Shown here piece after piece: positions 1-9,595 of a stretch of DNA of 64,000 bases (positions are counted from its first letter, which is position 1; every line of letters starts with the position of its first letter). A program made the position numbers and the translations under genes. Source of the DNA: Streptomyces sp. NBC_01549 (GTDB taxonomy: Bacteria; Actinomycetota; Actinomycetes; Streptomycetales; Streptomycetaceae); assembly GCF_026339955.1 (NCBI RefSeq), contig NZ_JAPEPW010000001.1, forward strand, positions 2,568,501 to 2,632,500. The letters are read 5' to 3'. The notes under the pieces were generated by a model. The model saw only the letters and a list, made by a program, of their open reading frames with translations, made no database searches and had not been told where the DNA came from.

Positions 1-158
1 GGCGGGCCGGTGAACAGCCAGGCGTGCGTCATCTTGGACGCCTCGGGGGGCGGGGTGTCCTCGGCGATCGCAGTGACGAGGGCGTCGGCGTCCCGAGCGG
101 CGGCGGCGAGCTGCTCGCTCACCTTGTCCTGGCCCACCAGGTCGTCCCATACGGGCAC
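1..158 (-). CDS. holB: DNA polymerase III delta' subunit, N-terminal part
   Basis: Only the first ~52 codons lie in the window. The reverse strand reads MPVWDDLVGQDKV from a GTG at 158, then continues in frame to LFTGPP at the window edge, the beginning of a Walker A (P-loop) segment. This is the usual beginning of the actinobacterial clamp-loader delta' subunit, which loads the sliding clamp in the replisome. A purine-rich AAAGGGCGG lies just upstream of the GTG. It sits ~110 bp downstream of the thymidylate kinase gene on the same strand, the usual tmk-holB order. The rest of the ATPase and the C-terminal domains are outside the window. Confidence 0.85.
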   Translation of the reverse strand, partial: MPVWDDLVGQDKVSEQLAAAARDADALVTAIAEDTPPPEASKMTHAWLFTGP

Positions 159-267
159 GGGGCACCGCCCTTTCGTCGCACTTTGCCTTGCCGCGTCCAT
201 TGTGCGGGTCGCCACTGACAACGGGTCCCCCCGACCGTCCCCCGACCGCCGCTCTCAGCACCGGCTC

Positions 268-3200
268 TCAGCGGTAGCGGCCGCTCCGTCCCTCACGCCC
301 GTCGTCCGGCTCGTCCTCGTCACGCGGGCCCAGCAGCTCGTCCGCCAGAGTCGGGAGATCGTCGAGCGGGGTTTCCTCCGCCCAGTCGGGACGGGGGCGG
401 CGGCGGGGAGCACCCTCGGCATCGACCTGCGGCAGCTCGCGCGTACGGTCACCGGCACCCTCGGGCCGGGGCTCCGGCCGCTCGTCCCGGAAGAAGCCCG
501 AGGGCACCCGGCCCGTGGGATCACCCACGCCGGCGCCCGTCGCGGCATCCGAGCCCGCGTCCCGTACCGGGGGAAGCACGGCCGTCTCGTCGGCCGCGCC
601 CGTGTCCCGTACCGGCGGCAGCACAGCGGTCTCGTCCGCGGCCCCCGGAACCACCGGCCGGAGAACGGCCGTCTTCTCGGCCGCCTCCTCGGGCACGGGC
701 GGCTTCAGCAGCTTGGCCGTCTCCTCCGAGTCGGAACGGGAACCCTCGCGGCGCTCTCCGGAGCGCGTCACGACCGGCGTGGGCAGCGTCGTCTCGTTGG
801 CGGCCACGGGACCCGCGACCGCCGGCTCACCGGAACCCGCAGCCGCCGAAGCGGAAGTCGAAGCGGCCGTGGCCGCGGCCGCCGCCGCTGCCGCCGACTC
901 CGCCGCGGTCCGCCGCGCTTCCTCCGCCCTCAGCAGCGCCTCCTCGGCCTTGCGCTGCTTCTCCAGGCGGCGCTCCTCCGCCTCGGCCCGCAGCCGTGCC
1001 TGCTCCTCGGCCAGCTTGCGCAGCCGGTCCTCCTCGGCGGCCCGTGCCTGCTCCTCGGCCAGCAGCCGCGCCCGCTCCTCCTCGGCCCGGCGGCGGGCCT
1101 CCTCGGCGCGCTGCCGGGCCTCCTCCGCCTGCCGCTCGGCCTCGCGCCGCTGGGCCTCCTCCAGCTCGCGCTGCTTGCGCTCCTCTTCCTCCGCCCGCAG
1201 CCGGGCGAGCTGTTCCTGGCGCTCGCGCTCCAGTCGCTCTTCCTCGGCCTTGCGGGCGGCCTCCTCCTCGGCCTTGCGCCGGGCCGCCTCCTCGGCCGCC
1301 TTGCGTGCCTCCTCCTGGGCCTTCACCTCGGCCTCGGAGAGGGGCAGCATCACGTCGAGCCGGTGCCGGACGACGGTGGTGACCGCCTCGGGCTCCTGGG
1401 CGGCGTCGACGACCAGGTACCGGCCCGGGTCGGCCGCGGCCAGCGTCAGGAATCCGGACCGCACGCGCGTGTGGAACTCGACCGGCTCCGACTCCAGGCG
1501 GTCGGGCGCCTCCGTGAAGCGCTCGCGCGCCGCCTCCGGGGAGACGTCGAGGAGCACCGTCAGATGCGGCACCAGTCCGTTCGTCGCCCACCGGTTGATG
1601 CGGGCGATCTCGGTCGGAGACAGGTCCCGGCCGGCTCCCTGGTAGGCCACCGACGAGTCGATGTAGCGGTCGGAGATGACCACGGCACCCCGCTCCAGCG
1701 CGGGCCGCACCACCGTGTCCACGTGCTCGGCACGATCGGCGGCGTACAGCAGCGCCTCCGCGCGGTGCGAAAGGCCCGCCGACGACACGTCCAGCAGGAT
1801 CGACCGCAGTCGCTTGCCGACCGGCGTGGCGCCCGGCTCGCGGGTCAACACGACCTCGTGGCCCTTCGCGCGGATCCACTCCGCGAGCGCTTCCGCCTGC
1901 GTCGACTTCCCGGCCCCGTCGCCGCCCTCCAGGGCGATGAAGAACCCGTTCGCGGTGGGAGTCTGCACCGGGTCGTCGCCGCCGCGCAGCGCGTCCAGCA
2001 GGTCGTGTCGCAGCGGCACTCCGGAGCGGTCGTCGACCTTGGCGAGCACCAGCGCGGCGACCGGCAGCAGCAGGGCGCCGACCAGCATCAGCGTGAAGGC
2101 GGCGCCTCCGTGCGCGAACACGAACTTGCCGTTCTCGAGCCGGTGCGGGCCGATCGCCGCGGCTACCACCGGCGCCAGCAGGGCGCCGAGCGCCACGGAG
2201 ACCCGTACGACCGCGTGCAGGTGTTCCGTCGTACGCGCCCGCCGGTACTCCTCGGTCTCCTGGTCGAGCAGGGCGTGCCCGGTGTTCGCGGCGACGCCAG
2301 CGCCGATGCCCGCGAGGGCGGCGATCAGCAACACCGTGGTGACGTCCGGGACCAGACCGGCGGCCAGCAGCGCGATCCCGGTGAAGGCGATCACCAGCGA
2401 GAGCAGCCTGCGCCGTGACAGCGACGGCAGCATGGAGGGGGCCGTCCGGATGCCGATGACGACGCCCCCGGTCAGCGCCAGCACCAGCAGGCCGTACGTG
2501 ACCGGTCCGCCGCCCAGGTCCTTGGCCTGCAGCACGGAGACGGCGACGGCCGCGGCGATCGCCGCGGCGACGGCCGCGCAGGCGAGCACCAGGAGCGGGA
2601 TCACGCCGGTACGGCCCTTGTCGACGTCCGTGCCCGTCCTGGGGCGGCGCAGACCCTCCAGGGGCGAGCGCGCACGCGGGGTGCGGGTGTCGGGCAGTTC
2701 GAGGGACGTGAGCACGGAGAGCGAGGCGGCGAACAGTCCGGCGGCGACGTACGAGGCGAGCGCCGCCTGGTGCTGATCGAACCAGGCGATCCCGGCACCG
2801 AGCAGGTTGCTGACGAGTGACACCACGACGAGCGTGGCGGCCGCGATCGGCACCGCCACGAAGGCCGTACGCAGCGACAGGCGCCGCAGCGCGTCCAAGT
2901 GGTCCGGCAGCGGGCGTACGGTGGCGCCCTCCAGCGGCGGCGCGGGCAGCAGCGCGGGCGCCGCGCTCTCCCGGCACACCGTCCAGAAGCGCTCGGCGAC
3001 GCCGGTCACGAAGGCGACGACGAGGAGGGCGGCGAGTGCGTTGTCGGGGGTCCAGTCGATCCACAGGGGCGCGAGGAGCATGAGCACGGCGCGCAGTCCG
3101 TCGGCTCCGACCATGGTCCAGCGCCGGTCGAGCGGCCCTTCCTGGGACGTCAGCGAGGTGAGCGGCCCGAGGAGTACGGCTCCGAAGAGCAGCGTGGCCA

Positions 3201-3471
3201 GAATGCGTGCCCCGAAGACGGCCGCCACGGCGAGGGCGACCCCACGGTAACCACCGCCGAAGGAACCCTCCGCGATCGCCGCCTGAAGGACGAGGACGAC
3301 CAGCACGAGCAGGGCCAGGACGTCGCCGACACCGCCCACCAGGTGGGCGCTCCACAACCGTTTCAGCTGAGGTCGGCGCAGCAGCGCGCGGACGGCGCGC
3401 TCGCGGGAATCCGCGACCAGGGCGTCGTCGGTGGCCGGATTGGGGGCCGTTGGCTGCTCGGCTCGCGTCAT
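268..3471 (-). CDS. tmk: Membrane transporter-like / thymidylate kinase fusion with coiled coil
   Basis: This 1067-residue protein is five times longer than ordinary dTMP kinase (~210 aa). Residues ~40-480 are a multi-pass membrane region resembling a major-facilitator transporter. Residues ~505-705 are a complete thymidylate kinase, with P-loop EGGDGAGKST and the DRYIDSSVAYQG segment, which phosphorylates dTMP to dTDP. Residues ~710-890 are a continuous charged E/A/R/Q coiled coil. The last ~180 residues are disordered and contain near-identical repeats of the type DETAVLPPVRD. The ATG at 3471 gives MTRAEQPTAP. The fusion is known in Streptomyces tmk annotations, but the role of the membrane half and the coiled coil is not established. 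It may tether dTTP synthesis to the membrane or replisome; that is inference. Confidence 0.9.
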   Translation of the reverse strand: MTRAEQPTAPNPATDDALVADSRERAVRALLRRPQLKRLWSAHLVGGVGDVLALLVLVVLVLQAAIAEGSFGGGYRGVALAVAAVFGARILATLLFGAVLLGPLTSLTSQEGPLDRRWTMVGADGLRAVLMLLAPLWIDWTPDNALAALLVVAFVTGVAERFWTVCRESAAPALLPAPPLEGATVRPLPDHLDALRRLSLRTAFVAVPIAAATLVVVSLVSNLLGAGIAWFDQHQAALASYVAAGLFAASLSVLTSLELPDTRTPRARSPLEGLRRPRTGTDVDKGRTGVIPLLVLACAAVAAAIAAAVAVSVLQAKDLGGGPVTYGLLVLALTGGVVIGIRTAPSMLPSLSRRRLLSLVIAFTGIALLAAGLVPDVTTVLLIAALAGIGAGVAANTGHALLDQETEEYRRARTTEHLHAVVRVSVALGALLAPVVAAAIGPHRLENGKFVFAHGGAAFTLMLVGALLLPVAALVLAKVDDRSGVPLRHDLLDALRGGDDPVQTPTANGFFIALEGGDGAGKSTQAEALAEWIRAKGHEVVLTREPGATPVGKRLRSILLDVSSAGLSHRAEALLYAADRAEHVDTVVRPALERGAVVISDRYIDSSVAYQGAGRDLSPTEIARINRWATNGLVPHLTVLLDVSPEAARERFTEAPDRLESEPVEFHTRVRSGFLTLAAADPGRYLVVDAAQEPEAVTTVVRHRLDVMLPLSEAEVKAQEEARKAAEEAARRKAEEEAARKAEEERLERERQEQLARLRAEEEERKQRELEEAQRREAERQAEEARQRAEEARRRAEEERARLLAEEQARAAEEDRLRKLAEEQARLRAEAEERRLEKQRKAEEALLRAEEARRTAAESAAAAAAAATAASTSASAAAGSGEPAVAGPVAANETTLPTPVVTRSGERREGSRSDSEETAKLLKPPVPEEAAEKTAVLRPVVPGAADETAVLPPVRDTGAADETAVLPPVRDAGSDAATGAGVGDPTGRVPSGFFRDERPEPRPEGAGDRTRELPQVDAEGAPRRRPRPDWAEETPLDDLPTLADELLGPRDEDEPDDGREGRSGRYR

Positions 3472-3651
3472 CCTGCAAGCCTATCCGGCCCCAGTGACTG
3501 CCCGAAGGGGTGCCCGAACATGTGGACGCCCCCACACCGAAACGTGTAGAGGCGTCCACATCTGAATCCGACAGAGACCGCGAGAGACCTGACAGGGACC
3601 GCGAGACCTGGTGCAGGCCGCGAGACCTTTTGCAGGCCGAGAACCCGGACC

Positions 3652-6465
3652 TCAGTTCTCCGAAGCCGCCGTCTTCTTGGCGGCGGCCTTCTTGGCCGGA
3701 GCCTTCTTGGCGGCCGTCTTCGAAGTCGTCGTCTTCTTGGCGGCCGTCTTCTTGGCCGGGGCCTTCTTGGTCGCCGTCTTCTTGGCGGCGGCCTTCTTCG
3801 CCGTCTTCTTGGCGGGAGCCTTGGCGCGCTTCTCGGCCAGCAGCTCGTAGCCGCGCTCTGGGGTGATCTCCTCGACGCTGTCGGCGGAGCGCAGGGTCGC
3901 GTTGGTCTCGCCGTCGGTCACGTACGGCCCGAAACGGCCGTCCTTGACCACGACGGGCTTCCCGCTGACCGGGTCCTCGCCCAGCTCCTTGAGCGGCGGC
4001 TTGGCGGCCGCACGCCCGCGCTGCTTGGGCTGGGAGTAGATCTCCAGCGCCTCTTCCAGGGTGATGCTGAAGAGCTGGTCCTCGGACTGCAGGGAGCGCG
4101 AGTCCGTGCCCTTCTTCAGGTACGGCCCGTAGCGCCCGTTCTGCGCGGTGATCTCCACGCCTTCGGCGTCCTTGCCGACGACGCGCGGCAGGGACATCAG
4201 TTTGAGGGCTTCGTCGAGCGTCACCGTGTCGAGCGACATCGACTTGAAGAGTGAGGCGGTACGCGGCTTGACGGCGTTCTTGCCCGTCTTCGGGGTGCCC
4301 TCGGGGAGCACCTCGGTGACGTACGGGCCGTAGCGGCCGGCCCTGGCGATGATCTGGTGGCCCGACTCCGGGTCCGTGCCGAGTTCGAAGTCACCGCTCG
4401 GCTTGGCGAGCAGCTCCTCCGCGAGCTCGACGCCCAGCTCGTCCGGGGCCAGGTCCTCGGGAACGTCCGCGCGCTGGTGGTTCTCGGAATCCTTCTCGCC
4501 GCGCTCGATGTACGGACCGTAGCGGCCCACCCGCAGCACGATGTCGTTGCCGACAGGGAAGGACGACACCTCACGGGCGTCGATGGCGCCCAGGTCGGTG
4601 ACGAGTTCCTTGAGGCCGCCCAGGTGGTCCCCGTCGCCGTTTCCGGCCTCGGCGGCGCCCCTGGCGTCGCCCTCACCGAAGTAGAACCGCTTGAGCCACG
4701 GCACGGCCTGCGCCTCGCCCCGCGCGATGCGGTCGAGGTCGTCCTCCATCTTGGCCGTGAAGTCGTAGTCGACGAGCCGCCCGAAGTGCTTCTCCAGGAG
4801 GTTGACCACGGCGAAGGACAGGAAGGACGGCACGAGTGCCGTGCCCTTCTTGAACACGTATCCGCGGTCGAGGATGGTGCCGATGATCGACGCGTACGTC
4901 GACGGGCGGCCGATCTCGCGCTCTTCGAGCTCCTTGACCAGCGACGCCTCGGTGTAGCGGGCCGGGGGCTTGGTGGCGTGCCCGTCGACCGTGATCTCCT
5001 CGGCGGACAGCGGGTCGCCCTCGTTGACCTGCGGGAGACGGCGCTCGCGGTCGTCGAGCTCGGCGTTCGGGTCGTCCGCGCCCTCGACGTACGCCTTCAG
5101 GAAGCCGTGGAAGGTGATCGTCTTGCCGGACGCGCTGAACTCGGCGTCGCGGCCGTCGGAGGCCGTGCCCGCGATCTTCACGGTGACGGAGTTGCCGACC
5201 GCGTCCTTCATCTGGGAGGCGACGGTCCGCTTCCAGATCAGCTCGTACAGCTTGAACTGGTCGCCGGTCAGGCCCGTCTCGGCCGGGGTGCGGAAACGAT
5301 CACCCGAGGGACGGATCGCCTCGTGCGCCTCCTGCGCGTTCTTGACCTTCCCGGCGTACGTCCGCGGCTGGGCTGGCAGGTAGTCGGCGCCGTAGAGCTG
5401 CGTGACCTGGGCACGGGCGGCGGAGATCGCCGTGTCCGAGAGGGTCGTGGAGTCCGTACGCATGTACGTGATGAAGCCGTTCTCGTACAGCTTCTGGGCC
5501 ACCTGCATGGTGGCCTTCGCGCCGAAGCCGAGTTTGCGCGAGGCCTCCTGCTGGAGGGTCGTCGTGCGGAACGGCGCGTACGGCGAGCGGCGGTACGGCT
5601 TGGACTCGACCGAGCGGACCGCGAAGTTTGTGTCCTGGAGGGCGGCGGCGAGCGCACGGGCGTTCGTCTCGTCCAGGTGGAGCGTGTTCGCGCCCTTGAT
5701 CTGACCCAGCGAGTCGAAGTCGCGACCCTGGGCGATGCGCTTCCCGTCGACCGCGGTCAGACGGGCGACCAGGTTGGACGGGTCACTGGCGTCACCGGCA
5801 CGGCCGGTGCCGAAGGTGCCGTTCAGGTCCCAGTACTCGGCGGAGCGGAAGGCGATGCGCTCACGCTCCCGCTCGACGACGAGCCGGGTCGCCACGGACT
5901 GCACGCGGCCCGCCGACAGCCGCGGCATGACCTTCTTCCACAGGACCGGCGAGACCTCGTAGCCGTAGAGGCGGTCGAGGATGCGGCGGGTCTCCTGGGC
6001 GTCGACGAGTTTCTGGTTGAGCTCGCGCGGGTTGGCGACGGCGGCCTGGATCGCGGCCTTGGTGATCTCGTGGAAGACCATCCGCTTGACCGGGACCTTG
6101 GGCTTGAGTACTTCCTGGAGGTGCCACGCGATGGCCTCGCCCTCGCGGTCCTCATCGGTGGCGAGGAAGAGTTCGTCGGAGTCGCGCAGCAGGTCCTTGA
6201 GCTTCTTGACCTGGGCCTTCTTGTCGGCGTTGACCACGTAGATGGGCTGGAAGTCGTGATCGACGTCCACGCCGAGGCGGCGCACCTCGCCGGTGTACTC
6301 CTCCGGCACCTCCGCGGCGCCGTTGGGGAGGTCGCGGATGTGCCCGACGCTCGCTTCGACGACATAGCCGGGGCCGAGATAGCCCTTGATCGTCTTCGCC
6401 TTGGCAGGCGACTCGACGATGACGAGTCGGCGGCCGCCGTGTGCGGTGTCGCTGGTCGGGGACAA
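3652..6465 (-). CDS. topA: DNA topoisomerase I with lysine-rich tail
   Basis: Type IA topoisomerase that relaxes negative supercoils by single-strand passage. The chosen TTG start at 6465 gives [11 protein letters not shown] and follows GGAGAG by about ten bases; a longer in-frame ATG at 6531 lacks a clear ribosome site. The protein is 937 aa. The Toprim domain begins [20 protein letters not shown] and carries [14 protein letters not shown]. The catalytic tyrosine is Tyr334 in FITYMRTDS. Four or five C-terminal repeats with (R)YGPY or RFGPY signatures follow. The last ~50 residues are an AAKK/APAKK tail, the actinobacterial basic tail thought to give processivity. It is followed on the same strand by tmk after a ~180 bp gap containing short CCGCGAGACC repeats. 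Confidence 0.96.
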   Translation of the reverse strand: MSPTSDTAHGGRRLVIVESPAKAKTIKGYLGPGYVVEASVGHIRDLPNGAAEVPEEYTGEVRRLGVDVDHDFQPIYVVNADKKAQVKKLKDLLRDSDELFLATDEDREGEAIAWHLQEVLKPKVPVKRMVFHEITKAAIQAAVANPRELNQKLVDAQETRRILDRLYGYEVSPVLWKKVMPRLSAGRVQSVATRLVVERERERIAFRSAEYWDLNGTFGTGRAGDASDPSNLVARLTAVDGKRIAQGRDFDSLGQIKGANTLHLDETNARALAAALQDTNFAVRSVESKPYRRSPYAPFRTTTLQQEASRKLGFGAKATMQVAQKLYENGFITYMRTDSTTLSDTAISAARAQVTQLYGADYLPAQPRTYAGKVKNAQEAHEAIRPSGDRFRTPAETGLTGDQFKLYELIWKRTVASQMKDAVGNSVTVKIAGTASDGRDAEFSASGKTITFHGFLKAYVEGADDPNAELDDRERRLPQVNEGDPLSAEEITVDGHATKPPARYTEASLVKELEEREIGRPSTYASIIGTILDRGYVFKKGTALVPSFLSFAVVNLLEKHFGRLVDYDFTAKMEDDLDRIARGEAQAVPWLKRFYFGEGDARGAAEAGNGDGDHLGGLKELVTDLGAIDAREVSSFPVGNDIVLRVGRYGPYIERGEKDSENHQRADVPEDLAPDELGVELAEELLAKPSGDFELGTDPESGHQIIARAGRYGPYVTEVLPEGTPKTGKNAVKPRTASLFKSMSLDTVTLDEALKLMSLPRVVGKDAEGVEITAQNGRYGPYLKKGTDSRSLQSEDQLFSITLEEALEIYSQPKQRGRAAAKPPLKELGEDPVSGKPVVVKDGRFGPYVTDGETNATLRSADSVEEITPERGYELLAEKRAKAPAKKTAKKAAAKKTATKKAPAKKTAAKKTTTSKTAAKKAPAKKAAAKKTAASEN

Positions 6466-6702
6466 CTTCGCTCTTCTCTCCGGTCGACGCAGGGGGTCTC
6501 CCCCAGGCCTTGGTCCCGGGGGTCGGGTCATGCTGACGCTGCGGAGTGTGACGGTACATCCCGCCCCCGTGTCAAACGGGAAAAGCCCGCAACGGCCACT
6601 CGAACGGTAACCCGACTACCGCCATTCCTGCCGCCCGGAGTGTCCAGCAGCCCTTTCAGGCCTATCCGGAGCGTGACCTCTCAGTTACCGGAGACCCGGC
6701 TC

Positions 6703-6900
6703 TCACGCGCGCGTCAAACACCACATCCCAAGCGCCAGCGCACCCACTCCGGCGACGCTCGCGAGCGTCGCCGATGCGACGCGGTTCACACCGACGGCGA
6801 CGGGCTCGCCGTGTCGCAGCCGCACCGCGGTCCAGATCAGCAGTCCGCCTCCGAACAGCGCGAACACCGTCCCCACAAAGATCGCCGGTCCACTTTCCAC
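6703..6900 (-). CDS. Small two-helix membrane protein
   Basis: A 65-residue protein starting at GTG 6900 (VESGPAIFVGTVFALF), preceded by GGAAGGGC at good spacing. Two hydrophobic segments cover residues ~6-25 and ~41-62, joined by a short RLRHGEP loop, so it probably sits in the cytoplasmic membrane. A longer in-frame extension to 7092 is proline/arginine-rich and shows no coding character. It lies upstream of topA on the same strand. No family is recognised and no function is assigned. The adjoining DNA is the left border of the mobile-element insertion. Confidence 0.6.
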   Translation of the reverse strand: MESGPAIFVGTVFALFGGGLLIWTAVRLRHGEPVAVGVNRVASATLASVAGVGALALGMWCLTRA

Positions 6901-7164
6901 TGATATGCCCTTCCGCCCCGGGTCCCCAGGGTGGGGAGGCTGGCACCCTCCGGAAGCGGGCCGGAAGCGGGCGTGCGAACCTGCGGTGAACGCCGGGCAG
7001 ACGACACCCCACGGACCGCTCAGACCGTAGTGGGGTCGGGTATCCGGCCGCTCGTCCGCGTGCTGTCGACACGCCTCACACCTGAGTTCCACAGTTAGCG
7101 GTGTCGACTAGGGAACGAAAACGTGGGTTGACCTGCGGAAACGCCTGTGAGCACGCCGAGATGG

Positions 7165-7178
7165 CGTGTCACTAGGCG
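7165..7178 (+). repeat. 14-bp direct repeat inside the IS (left copy)
   Basis: CGTGTCACTAGGCG here and CGTGCCACTAGGCG at 8953-8966 differ at one base and flank the transposase gene in the same orientation. Members of the IS1634 family are known for long or variable target duplications, so this could be an old target duplication or an internal sub-terminal repeat. The pair lies inside the better inverted repeats at 7080 and 9057. Confidence 0.5.
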
Positions 7179-7194
7179 GGGGGATAGTGCCTGG

Positions 7195-8898
7195 TCAGCG
7201 GCCTGCGGTCAGATCGATGATCTTCTTGGGCGGGGTGACGTTCAGGGCGGTGAAGATGTCGCGCTGGGGCTTGGTGAGGTCGGTGGACTGGCGGAAGGTG
7301 CCGGCCGGGCCGGTGTAGGTGACCGCGTGCAGGCGCTGGAGTTCGGCGCGCAGGCGGTTCCAGGTCTGGCCGGTGGAGGTCTCGGCGACGCGGATCAGCA
7401 GCAGGGCGAGCCAGCAGAGCAGGACGTGGGCGCGGATGCGGTCCTCGCGGCGGTGGTAAACGGGGCGGAGATCGAGAATTTGCTTCATGTCGCGCCAGCC
7501 GCGCTCGACTTCCAGGAGCTGTTTGTAACCCAGGGCGATGTCCTCGGCCGACAGCTTCGGATCCGAGGAGCGCAGGAGGTACTTCCCGTCGAGGTTGGCC
7601 TCGGCGGCGATCTTCTTCTTGTCCACCCGCAGCAGCCCGCTCGGGGTGGTGCGCAAGAACCGTTTCAGACCGGGCTTGGTGGACAACACCCCAGCCAGCT
7701 TGTCGCGTTCGGGCCTGGGCAGCTTGTCCGTGGCCTCGATCGCCTCGGTGAGCTGGGTGACCATCCGCTGACGGATCGCGGCGTCGCGGGTGGCCTGGTC
7801 GGGGTTGAAGCAGATCACGAACCGGTCGTCGGTTCCGATGTTGACCTCCTTGACCTGGAGGTTGTCGCGCACGGACGCATAGCGGCCCTGCCGCGAGAGG
7901 GCGGCGCGTACTTCGGGTGATCCGGTGCGGAGTTTCTCGCCGATGATGTAGCCGCCGCCTCCGCGCATCAGCGCCCGGCGGTTGGCGGCGGAGGTGAAGC
8001 CGCGGTCGGCGACCCACACGATCTTCGACAGCGTCCACTCGCGCAGGTCGTCGCGGACCTGCCGGATCAGGGCCTGGTCACCGGTGTTGCCGGGCCAGGA
8101 CCACACCCGCACCGGGATCCCGTCGCGGGTGACGGCCATGCCGATGACGACCTGGGGCAGATCGTCGCGGGAGTCCTTGGACTTGCCGTGGGTGCGGAAC
8201 CCGTCGTGTCGCACCGCGTCTTCGGCCGGCGCGTCGGCGGCCAGGCGCTCGCCGTGTTCGTCGCGGGCGACAGGTTCGTCGGCGTCCTCGGTCTCGAAGT
8301 ACGTGGAGCTGGTGTCGAAGAACAGCAGGTCCACCTCCAGGTTGAGCAGGTCGGTGACCTGGAAGTACGTCTCCTTGGCCAGGGCCGGCTCGATGGTCAG
8401 CAGGTAATCCATGGCTCGGTAGCAGGCTTCGTCACTGATCGCCTCCAGGCCGTCTATGTGGACGTCGTCGGCGATCCACTCGGTCGCGGCGAGCTTGCTG
8501 GAGGCGGCCAGGGCCCGGTTGGCGACCAGCGCGAACAGCACCCGTTCGACGCGCGGATCCAGCCGCCGCCCGGCCAGTTGGCGGTGCACGACACCGTCGA
8601 GGCCGAGCCGGTGCCAGAGTCCGTCCAGCGCGTGCACCCCGCCGCACGGCCTGGAACTGATCAGTGACAGGTCTCCCGAGCCGGTCGCGGCCAGCGCGGA
8701 CGCGGGGTCCAGCAGCTTCGAGAGCGCGCCGACCAGTCGGCGCACCGCCTCGCGGTCGAGCTCGTCCTCCCGGCCGAAGGAGTGCAGCACCTTCGTACGC
8801 GAACGCCCCACGGCCGGGTCCCACTCGTTGTGGGCCAGCTGCAGATACCGGACCGTCTGCCCGTCCTTGTTCCGCCGGGACGTCGTCTTCACATACAT
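7195..8898 (-). CDS. IS1634-family (IS4 superfamily) transposase
   Basis: A 567-residue DDE transposase. The ATG at 8898 (MYVKTTSRRNKDGQ) matches the normal family beginning; the in-frame extension to 8922 adds eight unlikely residues. The acidic triad is visible as Asp in LLFFDTSSTYFE, Asp in VWVADRGFT and Glu in LEVERGWRDMK, the last within the typical Y-R-E-type helix (YKQLLEVERGWRD). The reading frame is uninterrupted, so the enzyme may still be active. It is the only gene inside the element. It inserts an accessory block between the topA neighbourhood and the methyltransferase gene. Confidence 0.93.
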   Translation of the reverse strand: MYVKTTSRRNKDGQTVRYLQLAHNEWDPAVGRSRTKVLHSFGREDELDREAVRRLVGALSKLLDPASALAATGSGDLSLISSRPCGGVHALDGLWHRLGLDGVVHRQLAGRRLDPRVERVLFALVANRALAASSKLAATEWIADDVHIDGLEAISDEACYRAMDYLLTIEPALAKETYFQVTDLLNLEVDLLFFDTSSTYFETEDADEPVARDEHGERLAADAPAEDAVRHDGFRTHGKSKDSRDDLPQVVIGMAVTRDGIPVRVWSWPGNTGDQALIRQVRDDLREWTLSKIVWVADRGFTSAANRRALMRGGGGYIIGEKLRTGSPEVRAALSRQGRYASVRDNLQVKEVNIGTDDRFVICFNPDQATRDAAIRQRMVTQLTEAIEATDKLPRPERDKLAGVLSTKPGLKRFLRTTPSGLLRVDKKKIAAEANLDGKYLLRSSDPKLSAEDIALGYKQLLEVERGWRDMKQILDLRPVYHRREDRIRAHVLLCWLALLLIRVAETSTGQTWNRLRAELQRLHAVTYTGPAGTFRQSTDLTKPQRDIFTALNVTPPKKIIDLTAGR

Positions 8899-9084
8899 GC
8901 CGCTAGACGATACGCACATCATTCCATGTCACAGGCATGGGGGTGACAACATCGTGCCACTAGGCGTTTTCGGCCTTTCGCGCTAGGTGCAACCGCCTGA
9001 CCTGCACCGATGCCCTGCCACACCCCCGAGAACCCCGCTCAACTGTGGAACGCAGGTCACAGTGCACACGACTTTGGTCAACTA

Positions 9085-9104
9085 CCCGGCGCTGAAGCGC
9101 CGGG
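9085..9104. repeat. Right-end hairpin of the TnpB element
   Basis: A perfect 20-nt palindrome (CCCGGCGCT-GA-AGCGCCGGG) directly 3' of the TnpB remnant, followed on the minus strand by GTAGTTGACC. Foldback structures of this kind mark the right ends of IS200/IS605 elements, where the guide (omega) RNA scaffold also lies. A related interrupted palindrome with the same GGCTGAAGCC apex is at 9559-9580, the probable left end. Confidence 0.6.
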
Positions 9105-9555
9105 CTGGTGCGGTGGTGGGGCGGGGGCCGTTGACTGGACCCCGCGCCGCCACAACTGCCGAGCTCTGGCGCGGATGCAGCGGGAGCTGTTCCGGTCCGC
9201 GTGATCAATGTCCCGCGCCCTCCGCGCCTCCTTGCGCCGCCGCTTCCTGGCGCGGCGTTGGCGGACGGCGTGTTCTTCCTCTGGAGCTTGGCGCGCAGCG
9301 TGCGCTCCCGGAATCGGACGCGGTTGAGTTCCCGTCCGGCCATGACCTCGCCGTCCGAGGTGGTGGCGAGGTTCACGATGCCTAGGCTCCCCGCCCTCCG
9401 CCTTCAGCGTGGCGCACGCGTCGCACACCCTCTTGATCACGTGCTGGGCGGCCTGCGCCCCCAGCCCCCACCGGGACCTGATCTCACCAGGCGACCTCGC
9501 TCGCCCAGCCGGCGGCCTCGTCGCACGCGCGCAGGTCGCCTCGACGAAGATGCGA
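9085..9555 (-). pseudogene. Decayed TnpB (RNA-guided transposon nuclease) remnant
   Basis: Several TnpB blocks can be read in order on the minus strand, but in different frames and with large gaps. They are LRACDEAAGWASEVAW (~9480-9535), then GLGAQAAQHVIKRVCDAC (~9420-9475), then LGIVNLATTSDGEVMAGREL followed by RVRFRERTLRAKLQRKNT (~9270-9385). After a one-base loss comes RRARKRRRKEARRARDIDH (~9200-9265). The missing stretches include most of the RuvC core and the zinc finger, so the nuclease is dead. The 3' side ends in a perfect palindrome (9085-9104), as expected for the right end of an IS200/IS605-type element. The element appears to have landed in the kinase gene immediately upstream. 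Confidence 0.75.
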
Positions 9556-9558
9556 TTC

Positions 9559-9580
9559 CCCCTCGGCTGAAGCCCTGGGG
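9559..9580. repeat. Left-end interrupted palindrome of the TnpB element
   Basis: The arrangement is CCCC-TC-GGCT-GA-AGCC-CT-GGGG, forming a two-part hairpin. It lies exactly where the kinase similarity stops and the TnpB similarity begins, so it is the likely left end of the decayed element. Confidence 0.45.
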
Positions 9581-9595
9581 TTCCCACAAGAACAG

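Larger units (their letters stand above)
7080..9057. mobile_element. IS1634-type insertion sequence, candidate boundaries
   Basis: A complete transposase gene (7195-8898) is flanked by an imperfect inverted repeat. ACCTGAGTTCCACAGTTAGC starts at 7080 on the plus strand. ACCTGCGTTCCACAGTTGAG starts at 9057 on the minus strand. Over ~22 positions there are only one substitution and one 1-bp gap. These repeats would define a ~1.98 kb element, close to the size usual for the IS1634 family. The bases just outside both ends are CAC, a possible 3-bp target duplication. An inner 14-bp direct repeat (7165-7178 and 8953-8966) gives an alternative reading of the ends. The boundaries are inferred; the presence of the element is not in doubt. 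Confidence 0.6.

Noticed and set aside
10..2418. 802-codon open frame on the plus strand opposite tmk
   Set aside because: Antisense to a well-supported gene; rich in Arg, Gly, Pro and Leu, the usual shadow of high-GC codon bias. No domain is visible.
827..3559. 910-codon minus-strand frame overlapping tmk
   Set aside because: Out-of-frame shadow of the tmk coding sequence, with no recognisable motif.
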